Positions 42,001 to 54,500 of a DNA stretch of 64,000 nucleotides are shown piece by piece (within the stretch, counting starts at the first letter, position 1; every line of letters begins with the position of its first letter). Source of the DNA: Yamagishiella unicocca (Eukaryota > Chlorophyta > Chlorophyceae > Chlamydomonadales > Volvocaceae). The position numbers and the translations under genes are program-made. The notes beneath the pieces are model-generated. The model was given only the letters and a program-made list of their open reading frames with translations, was not told where the DNA came from and did no database searches. The stretch covers positions 1,178,001-1,242,000 of the forward strand of contig BDSL01000005.1 of assembly GCA_003116995.1 (NCBI GenBank). Reading direction: 5' to 3'.

Positions 42001-45000
42001 CCACTTGCCTTCTGACTTCCATCTCCCTTTCCGGCCGCGAATCCGCCGCTCCCACTTGCCTTCTGACTTCCATCTCCCTTTCCGGCCGCGAATCCGCCAC
42101 TCCCACTTGCCTTCTGACTTCCATCTCCCTTTCCGGCCGCGAATCCGCCGCTCCCACTTGCCTTCTGACTTCCATCTCCCTTTCCGGCCGCGAATCCGCC
42201 GCTCCAGGCTGCCGGAGGTGCGCTCCGCGCTGCTGGCTCTGAACGCAACCGCGGTGGCGGGGATGGGTTTGGATCAGGCGTTCAGGATGATGCTGATGGA
42301 GCCGCTGACGAAGTACGACGCCGCGGCGGATCCTAATGCGCAGGTGGGCAGTTGCGCCGAAACCACGTCACGCCGGCTGTGCGTTGTTGCCGCCCACGTT
42401 TTCCCGACTGTACGGCGTGCACCGCCGTGGGATGCGTGCCTCCGTGGGGCACCACCGGCCAGGAAGCCATGATCCCACGTCATAGGTGTCTTTGCGTGAC
42501 CATCCCCATCGCGCCCTCCCCCTGCTGGCCCCTCCGCCCCTGCTGGCCCCTCCGCCCCTGCTGGCCCCTCCGCCCCTGCTGGCCCCTCCGCCCCTGCTGG
42601 CCCCTCCGCCCCTGCTGGCCCCTCCGCCCCTGCGCCTCAAGCCACCCCTCCTACAATAATGTCGCTTTCCTTACATCGCTTCTCCACTCCCCCGTCCTCC
42701 TCTTCTCGCGCCGGCCAGGTGTTGCTCCTGCTGGACGCTTTGGATGAGGCGGACCCACAGCAGCAGCAGCAGCAGCAGCCAAGGCCGCAGGACGATGCCG
42801 GCAGCAGTGGCGGCGCCAAAGCGGTCCCCAACTGCCCCACCTTTTGCGGCAACGCGGCGCTGCAGCTGCTCACGGAGCTGCTGCACCTGCTGCCGCGCCG
42901 GGTGCGGTTCTGGCTGACCACTCGGCCGGACGCCGCACAGGGCCAGGTGCTTGCCAGCTTGCAGCGGACGTTTGGGGCTGCAGGCGGCGGCGTGCACCAG
43001 CTCCGCCCTGCAGATCTCCGAGTGGAAACTCGGCCGTCGAGCGGCAGCGTTGCTAAGGGGAAGTCGCGGAGCGCCAGTGACGGCAGCAGCAGCGGCAGCG
43101 GCGGCGGCGGCGGCGGGGTTATGGTGTACTACACGGTTGCAGAGGCGTACAGGTCTCAAGGGTCCGTCAGCGGCGCGAAGGGCAGCGGCGGCCCGCCGCA
43201 AGTCAAGCCCCTGGGCGGGGAGCCCACGATCAGGGATCTGTACGACCTGTACGACGAGATGATCCAGGCGGCTTGGGCATCGTACTCGGAGGACCAGTCG
43301 TGCGTGGTCTCTGACCTGATCGCGGCGGTGATGGCGGCGCAGGAGCCGCTGTCTCAGTCCTTCCTGCAGCAGCTGGGCCTGGGGGACGACTCCACGCTGG
43401 GGCTGCTGCCCGGATGGCCGACGCTGTTCTACGTCGACGAGCACTCAGCCTACGTGTTCCACAAGTAGGGCGACGCGATGCGTGCCGTGTGCCGGCGTGT
43501 GGCGGGGGAGCACGGTGGGAGGGGGCTGGGTTAAGTGCTCTGCTGCGGACTCATCGCTGAGCTTGAGCCACATGCCGCACGGTCCATTACCCCAAGCGCT
43601 CCATCCCAGGCCACCGTTAACACGTTCCCCAATCGCAAGCCGAGCTGGCCCCCTTTCCCCTAAACCGCCGCCGCCGCCACCGCCGCCGTCTCGCTGCTCT
43701 GCTCCAGGTCTCTGGGCGACTACCTCCTAGACCGCTGCTGCGGCAGCAGCAGCAACAACAACAGCCGCACTAGCAGCACCAACGTCAGTAGCCGTGGCAG
43801 CGGCCCGTCTCTCGACCTGCAGCGCGGCCACTACCTAATCGCCATGTGCCTCGCCCGGGGCCGACAGCCCGCCCCCACGCCGTACGCCCTGCGCTACCTT
43901 ATCGAGCACCTGGCCGCAGCGACATGGGAACCCCCCCTGCAGCCCTCCGGCCCGCCCTCCGCCTCAACCACCTGCAGCTCCTCCACCGCCTCGCAGGCTC
44001 TCGCACTCCTGGACCAGGTGCTCTTCGACTTTGCCTACATGCAGGCAGCCATAGACGCCGGCAGCGGCCCGCTGGTGGTGCGCGCGCTGGCGGGTATGCG
44101 GCGGCAATCCGCCGTCAGCCGGGAGGTGCTCATCTTCCTGCGCACCTGGCTGCACCAGCTGGTCGGCGCGGGCAGCCTGGTGGAGGTCGTCCTGAAGCGT
44201 GCGCCGCTGACCTCGCTCATACACGGCGCCGCGTCCATGGCGTCGGGATGCCCCTGGAGGACCCGGGTGGTGCTGCCCAACGCCTCACACGTCGTGGCTG
44301 CCAGGGGTGCCGAGGGGGCTGCGAGGGAGACGGCCATCGCGACGGCGGAGTGGCCGACCAGCGAGGCGGTCTTCAGGGTGAGGCGCGCGGCGGTGGTAGT
44401 TGGGGCTGCGGCGGTGGGGTTTTAGGGTTTTGGGTGTTGGTGACTCAACCAGCACCGTATGTGCTGGTGGAGTCTTTGTGGCGCTGGCTGGTTCTTTGTG
44501 TGCAGGTTGTCTTGTTGCGTGTCGACTGTCTTGCGAGCTGGTATCGCCGGAAACGTGCTGCTGGCGGCGGGAGATCCTCTTCTTTGTTTTGCCAATTGTG
44601 CTGCATCCACCTCCCCGTACCCCCGCCCTCTCCCACGCTTCGTCGCAGGCGGCGGACTCCATGCTCCTCTCGGTCGCCCTCAGCCCTGACTCCAAGCAGC
44701 TCGTGCTGGGCACCATCGACAAGATCTTCGTCTTCGACTCCGCAACGGGACGCTCCCTCGTCACCCTGCAGCCCTCAGCCTCGGTGCCGCCGCCGCGCGA
44801 GGTGCGCGAGCTGTCGCGTGCGGCCCATAGCGGCATCAGCCGGGCAAGCGGCAGCAGCAGCATGGCCAGCAGCAGCCGTGCTAGCACGGCCGCCGGCGCC
44901 CTGCATCCGAACGACGACTCGGCGGCGGGTTCGGCCTCGGCCTTGGCCCTGAAAGAGGGCTCCTCAGAGGACAACAACAACGACGACGACGACGACGGCG

Positions 45001-47221
45001 GCGGCGACGCCGACGGAGCCCATTTGGGTGAGGTTCGCGGCCTGTCCTTCAGCCCGAGTGGCCACCAGCTGGCGGCCGCGGGGGGCCAGGGCCGCGTACA
45101 GATCCTGGATGTGGCCACCGGCCAGGTGGTCCTCACCCTGGACCGCCTGGGGGGTGTGGGGCAGACTGGCGGCGTGAACTGCGTCCGCTTCAGCCCCGAC
45201 GGGCTCCACTTGGTGAGCACGAGCGACCGCGTCCACACCTACGTGCATGAAGCCACCACGGGCAGGCTGGTGAGGGTGCTGCAGCACCACGAGGGGGAGG
45301 TCAACAGCGCGGCCTTCAGCGCCGACGGACGCCTGATGGCCACGGGTGCGGAGGATTGCGTCATCTGGGTGTACGACACGGTCAACTGGAGCCGCGCCAA
45401 CAAGATTGACCGCGCCAGGGGCGGCGGCGGCCACAACCGGCGGATCGTGGATCTAGCATTCAACCCGTCCGACTCGACGCAGCTGGCGAGCGCGGACGAC
45501 GCGGGAGTGGTGTGTGTGTGGCGCCTCGCGCCCGCCCCCACGGCCAAGAACCCCGTGGCGCTCAGCGCGTCGCTCGTACGACAGCTGGAGGGTACGACAG
45601 GGAACGCGCTGTTCGCGCTGGCCTTCGCGCCCGACGGCGCGTCGCTGGCGTGCGGCATGCAGAACGGTTCCGTACTGGTGTACGACATCGCCACGTGGGC
45701 GCCTGTCGCCACGCTCAAGGAGCACAACCGAGAGGTTCGGGCCGTGCTGTTCAGCCACGACGGTCAACGCCTGGTCAGCGGGCACCAAGACGGTACGGCA
45801 GCCATCTTCAACCTGAACGGGGGGGCCTTGGGCCGCACCAGCAGCCCGTCGGCCTTCGCCGCGGGCGTTGATGCTGCTGTTGCCGCGCGAAGTGACAGCG
45901 GCGAGGATCAGAGAACGGATGCTGATGGCGCTGGGCCGAAGCTGGAGGGGCTGCACGGCCGGCACGTGCTGGGCGTGGCCTGTCAGCCGGGCGGCGACCA
46001 CGTGGCGATCGCCATACAGCGGCCGAGCGGTCCCGAGAAGAAGAGCAGCACCGGCGTCGAAGTGTACGACGTGTCTACCGGGCGTCTGCTCAGGGTGAGA
46101 GTGCAAAACGTCAATACTGTCCCAAAGGTGGACAGCCGAGTGGAGCGCGATGTGTCGCGCGGGCAACGGACCCACGGGTCGCGACCTCGCTGCTTGGCAT
46201 GGATAGAAACAAGGGCCTTACGGTGCCGTCGTGAGCATCTGCAGGTTGCGACTCTACCGTCGTGCTGAGGTGGCTGCCGCACATCCTTAAACTATCCTCG
46301 CGTTCGTCCTCAAACACGCACTTCCAAAACCGCAGCACCTCCTGAACTCGGACCCCCTCCAAAGCCTTCACACGTCGACCTGACCCACCGCCGCCCCGAA
46401 ACCGCGGTGTACGGCGCTGCCCGCAGGTACCTGCGGTTCCCCAGGGCCTGCGCGTCCAGGCAGTTGCCTATTCTGGCGACGGCACGCACATGGTCCTGGG
46501 CTGCTCCACGAAGCTGCTGTTGTACGACGTGCTGGCTGGCTACTCCGCGCCCAAGACCTATACAGGCAACATCACGCTGCGTCGGCCCCTGGGCGCCATG
46601 GCGGTCGGCCAGGACGTGTCCCTGCTGATCCACAGCCGCGACACATCGGTTTACATCGACGATTGCGTCAACCGCAAGTTCGTGGCCGAGCTGCAGGGCC
46701 ATAAGGACGTCATTCGGGCGTTGGCCTGCAGCCCCGACGGCAACCACATCGCATCCGGCAGCGACGATATGACGGTGCGTATACACAGGCGGGGACCTGA
46801 CGGCTGGATGCCCTCGACGGCGGTGCTCTCCGGCTTCTCGGACTGGCTGCGCGGCGTGGCTTTCAGCCCCGACAGCTGCCAGCTGGCGGCGGGCGGGGAC
46901 GATTCCACGATCCGGTTTTTCCGCCGAGTGGGTGGCGGCGAGGGGGAGCCGCCCAAGTGGCAGCTGGTCCGGAAGCTGGAGACCGCTATGGGGGTCAACA
47001 GCATCGCGTACGCCGTGGACGGGAGGGTGCTTGCTGCCGGCTGCGACCAGGGGAATCTCGAGGTGTACGACACGGCGGCGGCGCTGCCGTACATGATGAG
47101 CAGCCTGCGCGGCCATACGGAGCAGATCGCGACGGTGGCCTTCAGCTCCCGAGGCGACCTGGTCAGCGGGGGACACGAGGGGTTCGCGCGCGTGTGGAGT
47201 ACGGAGGGGCGGCGGACTTGA
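39069..47221 (+). CDS. NLR-like STAND protein: TIR-like domain, NACHT-type ATPase, WD40 repeats (11 exons, 1637 aa)
   Basis: Exons: 39069..39310, 39680..39756, 39915..40036, 40179..40244, 40597..40773, 41144..41580, 42208..42343, 42719..43464, 43708..44377, 44649..46094, 46427..47221. All phases join. Residues ~100-200 form a TIR-like domain: MYFISHAWK, VWIDIFAVNQH, AGTIVVM and RAWCIYEW, with E185 in the place of the TIR NADase catalytic Glu (WCxxE). A NACHT-type ATPase follows: Walker A GAGEGKSS (299-306) and Walker B VLLLLDALDEAD (420-431). After a helical region, residues 892-1637 hold about 14 WD40 repeats (HIASGSDDMTVRI), enough for two propellers. STAND proteins with this order sense a ligand through the repeats, oligomerise through the ATPase and fire the N-terminal effector, usually in immunity or cell death. 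That role is inference here. Intron 3 is GC-AG. Several introns carry minisatellites. Confidence 0.85.
40465..40596. repeat. 35-bp minisatellite ending at a splice acceptor
   Basis: Three full copies and a 27-bp partial copy of a unit starting CCCTTGTGCGATGCCCC lie in intron 4 of the NLR-like gene. Each copy contains AAC(A/G)CAG. The last one (40590..40596) is the acceptor used for exon 5. Confidence 0.9.
41011..41163. repeat. Direct duplication of an intron-exon junction
   Basis: 41011..41083 and 41086..41163 share CTTATGTACATG, a TGTGATG run, then GCAGAT(A/G)ATCATGCGG and TCTGTTGA. The second copy contains the true acceptor and first codons of exon 6 of the NLR-like gene. The first is a decoy that would reach TGA. 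Confidence 0.85.
41974..42207. repeat. 51-bp minisatellite ending at a splice acceptor
   Basis: Four full copies and a partial fifth of a unit starting CCCTTTCCGGCCGCGAATCC fill the end of intron 6 of the NLR-like gene. In the last copy CGCTCCCAC is replaced by CGCTCCAG, which is the exon 7 acceptor. Confidence 0.9.
42519..42632. repeat. 18-bp minisatellite, six copies (intronic)
   Basis: CCCCTGCTGGCCCCTCCG is repeated six times plus a partial copy in intron 7 of the NLR-like gene. It is pyrimidine-rich on the transcribed strand. Confidence 0.92.
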
Positions 47222-50200
47222 ACGGAGGCTATTGTACTGCAAAAATATGTACGGCGCGGTTGGCCGAGCAGGCCATGTTCTTTGTTAGGAGTTGTTGGGA
47301 GTTCTTGGGGTTCGCGCCGCGTCGGATGGCGCTGCGTCGAACGGCGGTGGGGGCAGCCCGTATGGCTTGCGAAGTTGCGTGCGGCGGCACTTCGTGTCCG
47401 CTGGGCGAAAGAGCAGCACTGCACACGGATTCCTCCGGCTGCAGCACCCCGGGCAGTTAACGATCGTGGCGAACTTGTCGTACAGTCGATCGTACAGTCG
47501 CATCGTACGGGTGATGAGATTTACGGGCTGCTTGCAAGATTTACGGGCTGTCAAGGTGTAGTTCGGAAGCTCCTTGGCGCGGGGGACCGGGGGTACAGGC
47601 GCCAGCTGGCGGGTGCGGCACCCGCCATAGTGGTATCCTACCGTACGGCGCTGTCAAGCGTGTGTTGTTCGGGTGGTGTGTACGGCAGCGAGCCGCGTGT
47701 GTTGTTCGGGTGGTGTGTACGGCAGCGAGCCCGCGAAGGTACGGTCTACTAACTGCGGTCACCAATTGTTGCAAGGGCTTGCACACCGGCGTGAATTCGG
47801 TTCTTGCGATACGTACATCCGAACCGTAACGATGGCTGCCATCGCGGTGCGCTCCCGTGCGCTGTCTCGCTTCGTAATTATCTGATAAGGGATTTGCATA
47901 CCGGTAGGCATAAATTGCTGCATTTCCGTACACCGTTGCGCGACCGCGTAAGTTCTTTGACTTTTGCGTCTCTGTGTGCTGCCGCGTATCGATAAGAATG
48001 CTGGAGCAGGCACTCTTGGCTAACCAAAGCGGGGGTATACTGGGCACATCTCTCCAGCAAGGATGCCCCGGCCAGGACATGGCCAGGAGTCGTCCTTGTG
48101 GCAGTTGCAGAGGCAGCCAGCACTTCTTCGCACCCTGTTGCCGCTCCTTGTGGTCCCTCCCTTCGCGACAACTGTGTACGGTATGCTCTTCCACGTTGCC
48201 TTGCACGTTTTGGTGGTGCCGGCGTCCTAGCTGGTGGTTCGTACGGCAAAATGGGGTCTCGTGTCCAAGACGACTAGGATGTGCCGATTTGGTGGCTACG
48301 GTGACATTGTCTCAGTCATGCACCTTCGGAGCGTGGTCCTTGAAGCGGATCGGAAGTTGTCATTGCCAGGGGTGCACCTCTTAGATGAAGAGATGCGGAT
48401 GCAGCATATCGGTCATTACACAGCTCCTAGCCCACCGCAATGCGGGAACATCGCTACGCGTGGGTGTATAGTTCCATATACTCAAATCAGACCCAGCCGT
48501 ATCTCGTGGACCCTATTGTACAGCGTTATGGAAATGGGATGTGCCCGCTGCCACACGGCCGCTAGTCCGCACCGCCGACAGTTGGTAATTTCAAGGAGCC
48601 ATCCATTGAAAGCTCACCAGTGTAGACCAGGTAGCGATCTATCAGCACGACGCCCCCAAATATTGCGATACTAGCGAGCATCACAGGAAGTAAAAACCCT
48701 CCTCAAAACGTGCACCTGAGAGAATCCTTATGTAATAGTGTCTTCTCGTCTTCACCGAAGGGGTACTCGTTAACCAGCATCGGGGCAATGTACTTTGTAA
48801 GGCTGACCACGAGTCCACGCCGCGCAATTGAAAAACCTGCGCCTCCATCATACATACCTTAAAACACCGATTGCAGCATATAGAAAGGATTTGCGGCTGC
48901 GATTTAGGAGACCCAGCCCCGGTCAAGGCGGCCATCTCGCCAACGCTATAAACACAGCACGGTGACCGCAGGCTCTCCTAGACGTACTGAGCCGTAACCT
49001 CAGGTCAAGTATATTGTCGCGGACGTGCGACAAACCGACAACCAACAACGCCCAACGGCCATCAACAACCGCGCGGCGAGACGTAAGCTGGCTTCCACCC
49101 CGCGCACTCGGCAGGAACACGTACGTTCAAGAGGCAAGCATCTGATGAGCGTCCACATGCCATCGCTCCACCTCGGAAAACAAAAACTATATTAGTGCAC
49201 AGCGTTCTGGGGTTTGGTGGAGCGGCGAGTGCGCCACGACAAACGCCGGATCCATATGCAGTTGGGCCGCAAACGTTCCACGCCATTGCCCCGTACCAAA
49301 ATTCGACCTGTTGTCAACGAAGGATGCAGTTCATTCGCTATCTCTAAGTGTGCTTACCGCTTACCTCACCTGCAAGTAGCGCGAAGGCCACATCACGGGC
49401 CTACCGACACCCCTAACCCTCCGCAAACCGGTGCGAGAACCGCACGAGAATGGACGGAAACTCCGACATCCCAGCACCGAGATCAGGGCCTCAATGAGGC
49501 TATCGCCTGAGCACGCCGAGCCGAATGCAGTCCACAATGCAGACGAGGGCATAGCCCCGCCTTCCATCCTGGTAAAGCAACGGAGTCAATGGGTGCTTGC
49601 CAACGCCTCCTCCGCCGGGCCCTAACCCTGACAGCACCAGCCAGACCCGTGACAACCCAAAGCCCAGATAACGACGCCAGGACGCACACATGCACACACC
49701 ACAACTAGCAGTCCCACGTTAAGTGCCTCTTGTGCCTCTTCTCACCATCCCCTCGCGCAGCGCAGCAGCGGAAGCGACTGAGCGGAAGCGACTGCGACCA
49801 AGGAAAAAATCAACGCCGTTAATTAGTGAGGGCCCAAAACTCCCTGATGTACAATGATGTACAAAAGCACCACCACCAGCACTACAGTGAAACGCTCCAC
49901 GAGGCGTCACTCGGTACAACTAGCTTCGACCCATCCGCCCTGCAAACTCTTCGGGCTCTCGCTGAATACCGTACACGCAGCCGTTCCCGACGCCGTCAGG
50001 TCCGTCCGTCCGCTTTTCCCAGCGCCGTCCACCACTCGCATCGCCGCCCGCTGCTCATCAGCATCCACCGCGCTCAGCGCCACCAACGTCCAGCGCCATC
50101 GGCGTCGCTGAAGCCGCTGCTCTCCGCACTGCAAGTCGGCGGCCAACGGACGGCCAACGGACGGCCAACGGACCCTCACTCGTGACCCTCCACAAGGTCG

Positions 50201-51539
50201 CCTCCATTTATTTTATTTTTCCACACATCCTTCTCATAGCAGTAGCTAAAACAGTCGGCGCCCCACAGCAGCTGCTCAAATCCAGCATAGCCCGCAAAGA
50301 AACCACTGCAGGTGACAAACAAGCACCTCGCGCCAGCTGGCTGGCAAACGGCTGTAGGAACCCAACCACGCGTGCACGGCAGCACGACGGTACGCAGGGC
50401 TCCATCACGCCACGTTTACTACACATGTGGACATTGCAATCACTCCACATGTGGACATTGCGATCACTCATCACTCCACATGCCGAAGCCGCGTGCCGGC
50501 AACAACCCAGGTGAGTAGGCGCCCACACGAAGCCAGCCATGCCCCTCGCCCGTCTTGCCGTACAATGGCCGTTTCGGATGCGTGGCCCAAGCCACAGCGT
50601 CAGGCGCCCAACACGATAGCGACGAGGCAGCAGGGACACAACAGTCGATCGGTGACTTGCTTATTCTATTTTCGCTGCGGGACGCGAGGCAAGGCAAGCT
50701 CGACAAGGGCGACGGACGTGCTGGTTGTATGCTGAAGGCACGACCGTAACAACACGGGCAGCAGCGAGCCACCAACACGACAATTAAGGCCTGAACCGCT
50801 GCAACCGACAATTAAGGCCTGAACCGCTGCAACCGACAATTAAGGCCTGAACCGCTGCAACCGACAATTAAGGCCTGAACCGCTGCAACCGACAATTAAG
50901 GCCTGAATCGCTGCAACCGACAATCGCTTTTCACACACGAAATGTTGTTAAGCGGCTCCGCCAGACAAGGCGGTCCACCACCCTCTCGTTCACACCTTCC
51001 GGACCATGCTGGCCGTTGCCGACCAAGGCGACAGCGTCCTCTCCTCTCCACCGGGGTTGCCGTGCGACGGCAAGGACAATAGTCTCAAGAGAGTGCTCAG
51101 CGCGCCAGAACACCACGCAAACGGATGTCCTGGGTTGGACGTCAGCGAGCCTGCACCCCCGCACCAACGGGCATGCGTTCCACTGACAAGTGTTGTGGAC
51201 ACTAAAACGCGAGCCACCAAACGAGCCACCAACCGTTTCACCACCACCATCAAGTCAGCGCGCGGCCAGCCACATGGAGCAAGGATAGACTTCCTTTGTA
51301 AGCCATAGGGCTTCTGAGTTGCTGTGCTAGCACGTCCAAGTGCACGCGCACTTGCTCGGCCAACGGTGCTCGCCGAGGGGAAGGCAAGCGAGCACCTGGG
51401 GCCTGGCGCCGACGAACAATGGAGAAATGGGTGCGCCAGGAGCTCGCGGCAGTCGCGGTAGTCGAAGATACATAGCCAAGAGGCTCACGAGGCAAAGAGC
51501 CGAGGGAGGGGCTTACGTCATCACCACGGCCCGCCGTGT
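47222..51539. other. Gene-poor convergent region, 4.3 kb
   Basis: This lies between the stops of the NLR-like gene (+) and the CCT gene (-). I find no supportable gene. Open frames at about 47541..48206 (-) and 48234..48674 (+) lack domains and splice logic. It holds a two-copy repeat near 47655..47735 (TGTGTTGTTCGGGTGGTGTG), a two-copy ACATGTGGACATTGC repeat near 50423..50460, and the 28-bp minisatellite at 50778..50925. It is less GC-rich than the gene blocks. It may contain long 3' UTRs or decayed elements. Confidence 0.5.
50778..50925. repeat. 28-bp minisatellite, five copies
   Basis: A unit containing CGACAATTAAGGCCTGAA and CGCTGCAAC is repeated five times plus CGACAAT. Each copy carries an AGGCCT palindrome. 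Confidence 0.95.
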
Positions 51540-54500
51540 TCAGCTGTCCACCGCCATGGACGTCGTCACGCTACCCGGCAGCAGGCTGTGGTGGTGCGTC
51601 GCCGGCAGCGCCTGTGCCTGTTGCTGCTGCTGCAGCGGCGGCGGCGCCGTTGCCGAGTCCGGCTCCGCGTCCATGTGGGAAAACAAGGCATCGATGAGCG
51701 GGGAGTCCAGTCGCGGCGGCACGTCGGAAGGCGCAGGGCCACCCCCACCGGCGCTATCGCCGCTGGATTTCGTGGCGTTGCATGGGTCCACAGCAGGCGC
51801 TGGACCAGAGGGCACTGGCGTCATGGCGGCCGCGCCGCCATAGTGGTAGCAGCCCGCCGGCGCCATTGTGTGGGGCTGCATGGCCTGGTGCAGCGGCATG
51901 GCTGCTGGAGACATAGAAAGGTGTGCGAACACGCCGTGCGCGGCGGCCTGTGCGGCGGCATTGACCATGGCGTAGTGCTGGTGCAACTGCGCGACGCCCA
52001 GCAGCCCCTCTGTCGGCAACCCGCCGACGTGGGGCAGCGCGATGCCGCCGGGCAGCATGCCTGGCGGGGCGTACGACAAGGCGGGCATCGTGTACGAGTA
52101 CGACAGGCCACCAGCGGTTGTGAAGATGCACGGCGGCGGGCCGTCCGCGGCGGACTTGACCTGCACGCCTGGTGTGGTGCCCAAGAAGGAAGCAGGCAAC
52201 GCCGGCGGGTTGGCGGCGAAGGTCGCCATGCCGGCACCGGCTGCCGCCACGGCGGCGGCCGACGTGCCGGCGGTGCTAGCCGCGTGGTTTTCGCTGCTGG
52301 TCGAGCTGGTCGTGGTGGTGCTGCTGCTGGTCCTATGGTGGCCGCTGCCGTGCGGCTGGACCCCGGCAGTAGCGCTGCTGGAGCGATGGACCAAGTGTCC
52401 GGTGCATGCCGCCGCCGGCACCGCTGCCTGCTGCTGCCGCAAACCCTCGGCCACTGCTGCCGCCGCCGCTGCTGCCGCGGCCGCCGCCGCTTTGTCTGCA
52501 GCGTCGCCCTTCTTGCCGCGCATCGCCTTCTTGGTCTGGTGCGGCATGACGCTATTAGGGTCGTTGTTCCGGGCGAAGCGGCCGCCCACTCGCGGGCGCG
52601 AGTCCGCCAGCGTTTTGCGGCACTGGTACTTGATCTCTCGGTTAAAGTTGCGCATGTTGCGCTTCGTGCGGTAGCGCAGGATGCGCTGCAGTCGCTCCTC
52701 CGGCGTCAGGCGCCCAATCAGCTGCGCGGCGAAGCAGGACCAGCGCGGGCGGGCGGGCGGGACAGGGTAAGGGCCATGGCCAACAGCGACCGCAACTGCG
52801 TGCGGAGCGCACAGCAAGCGGGCCGATCCCGTGGGGTGCGGTATGGGGGGCCCACGGCATGCAGCATCAGATCAAAGGCAACCCACAGCCGCTCTACGGC
52901 AACAAAGCCACGCGGTGCACCACATGCCCTACAACACGACCCGATTCCTCCAGCAAGTAACGCCTGGAATCCCGCAGCTCCTGCCCCCGTATTGGGCTGC
53001 AGCTCTGCTACCGTCACTCCCCCGTCTCGATCCCTCCACGGCCTTCCCCAGCTCTCCAGAACCCTTGCGGTTCTCAAACGCATATGCCGGACGCCCCACC
53101 TTCTGCCCAGGCAGGACAACGCCCGATTCCTCCAACGCGTCTAGCGCTTCCGCGGACATCGACCCCGTGCGCCATGCGCCCAGCTCCAGAGCGCTTTGGC
53201 TCTTACGCAACCGGGGGCCACCGCCAGCGTCGCTGCCGGCGCTCGCGCCGAAGGCTCCGCTGTCGTCGCCGCCCCCCGCGTTAGCGGCGGTATTTTCCGC
53301 ACCAGACGACTGGTACGGTTGCTGGACGTACGGCAACCTGTGCAGGCACACACGAAATAAGCAAGCAGCCCGCCTGTCTGCAGGGTGATACTTGGGGGCT
53401 GGGGCGATGGGCCCTACCATGTTAAAGATGCCTGCCGCCTCCCCAACAACCCACACATGCAACAGAGCCCACAACGTAACACCAATACATCACTGAAACC
53501 CAGCTTCCATTCGCAAAGCGCGCATCACCGTTGGCCCCTGAGACCCGGAGGCTCCCCTGCTCGGAACGCAGTGCCGACCACCACGTGCCGATGGATCCAG
53601 TCCGCACCAATTATCACCGAGACAACAAGGCGCGCCCCGGACTCACATATGGGTCGCCATAGAAAGCGGTATGCCCAGCGGGTAGGCGCCGGGGAGCAGT
53701 GAACCAGGGTGGCAGAGGTGTGGCGGCATGCCGTACAGTCCTGTCGCTGCTTGTAACCCGAAGGGCTGCGGCAGCAGCAGAATGGATACGCGGTTGTGAC
53801 GGCGTCAGCGGTGAGGGACTCAGGGTTGGGTTGAAGTTCGACCTATGGAAGCGGGGCTTGGCCATGCACGCCATCTCCTAGGCAGCAGCAGTGACGGTGC
53901 CCCTATGCCATGGAACACGCATGGAACACGCATACGACGATGCCATGGAACACGCATGAAACACGCATGGAACACGCATACGACGATTCAAGGGCTGGAA
54001 AGCGACTCCATGCGCGGGGAAGAACGGCACGACTGAACGCACACGTGTTGCGCCATCAGGCAAGAGAGATGGGGCTACCCTAATAGGCACGGCGAACAGG
54101 AAACCACGCGGCTCTACAGTGCCTCTACAGTGCCTCTGCAGTGCCTTCACAGTGGACGCATTGTGGAGCTGTGTCAGCGCAACCATGCCCTTACCTGCGG
54201 CAGTCCCGACGTTCCGCCTGGATGACCGACGGCTGACATGGGGAACACACCTGTCGCGTCCGCCGCAGCGGCGGCTGCGGAACCAAAGTCAGCGGACGCA
54301 GTGCTCACCGCCGGCGCGGAACCCCGCGACGCCAATGGCTGCTGCTGTTGTTGGGGCATCGCTGGAGCCGCAGCGTACTGGAGCTCCGGCCCCGAATTGC
54401 GCTCCGAGAGCTGCCGCTGCTGCTGCTGTGTTTCGTCACTGCCCTCGCGGTGGAATTGTAGCGTGTTAGTCATCAGTGCGGAGAGGGTGCCGGTGGATGG

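Noticed and set aside
47541..48674. ORFs of 221 (-) and 146 (+) codons in the gene-poor region
   Set aside because: No domain, signal or splice logic; composition unlike the real exons.
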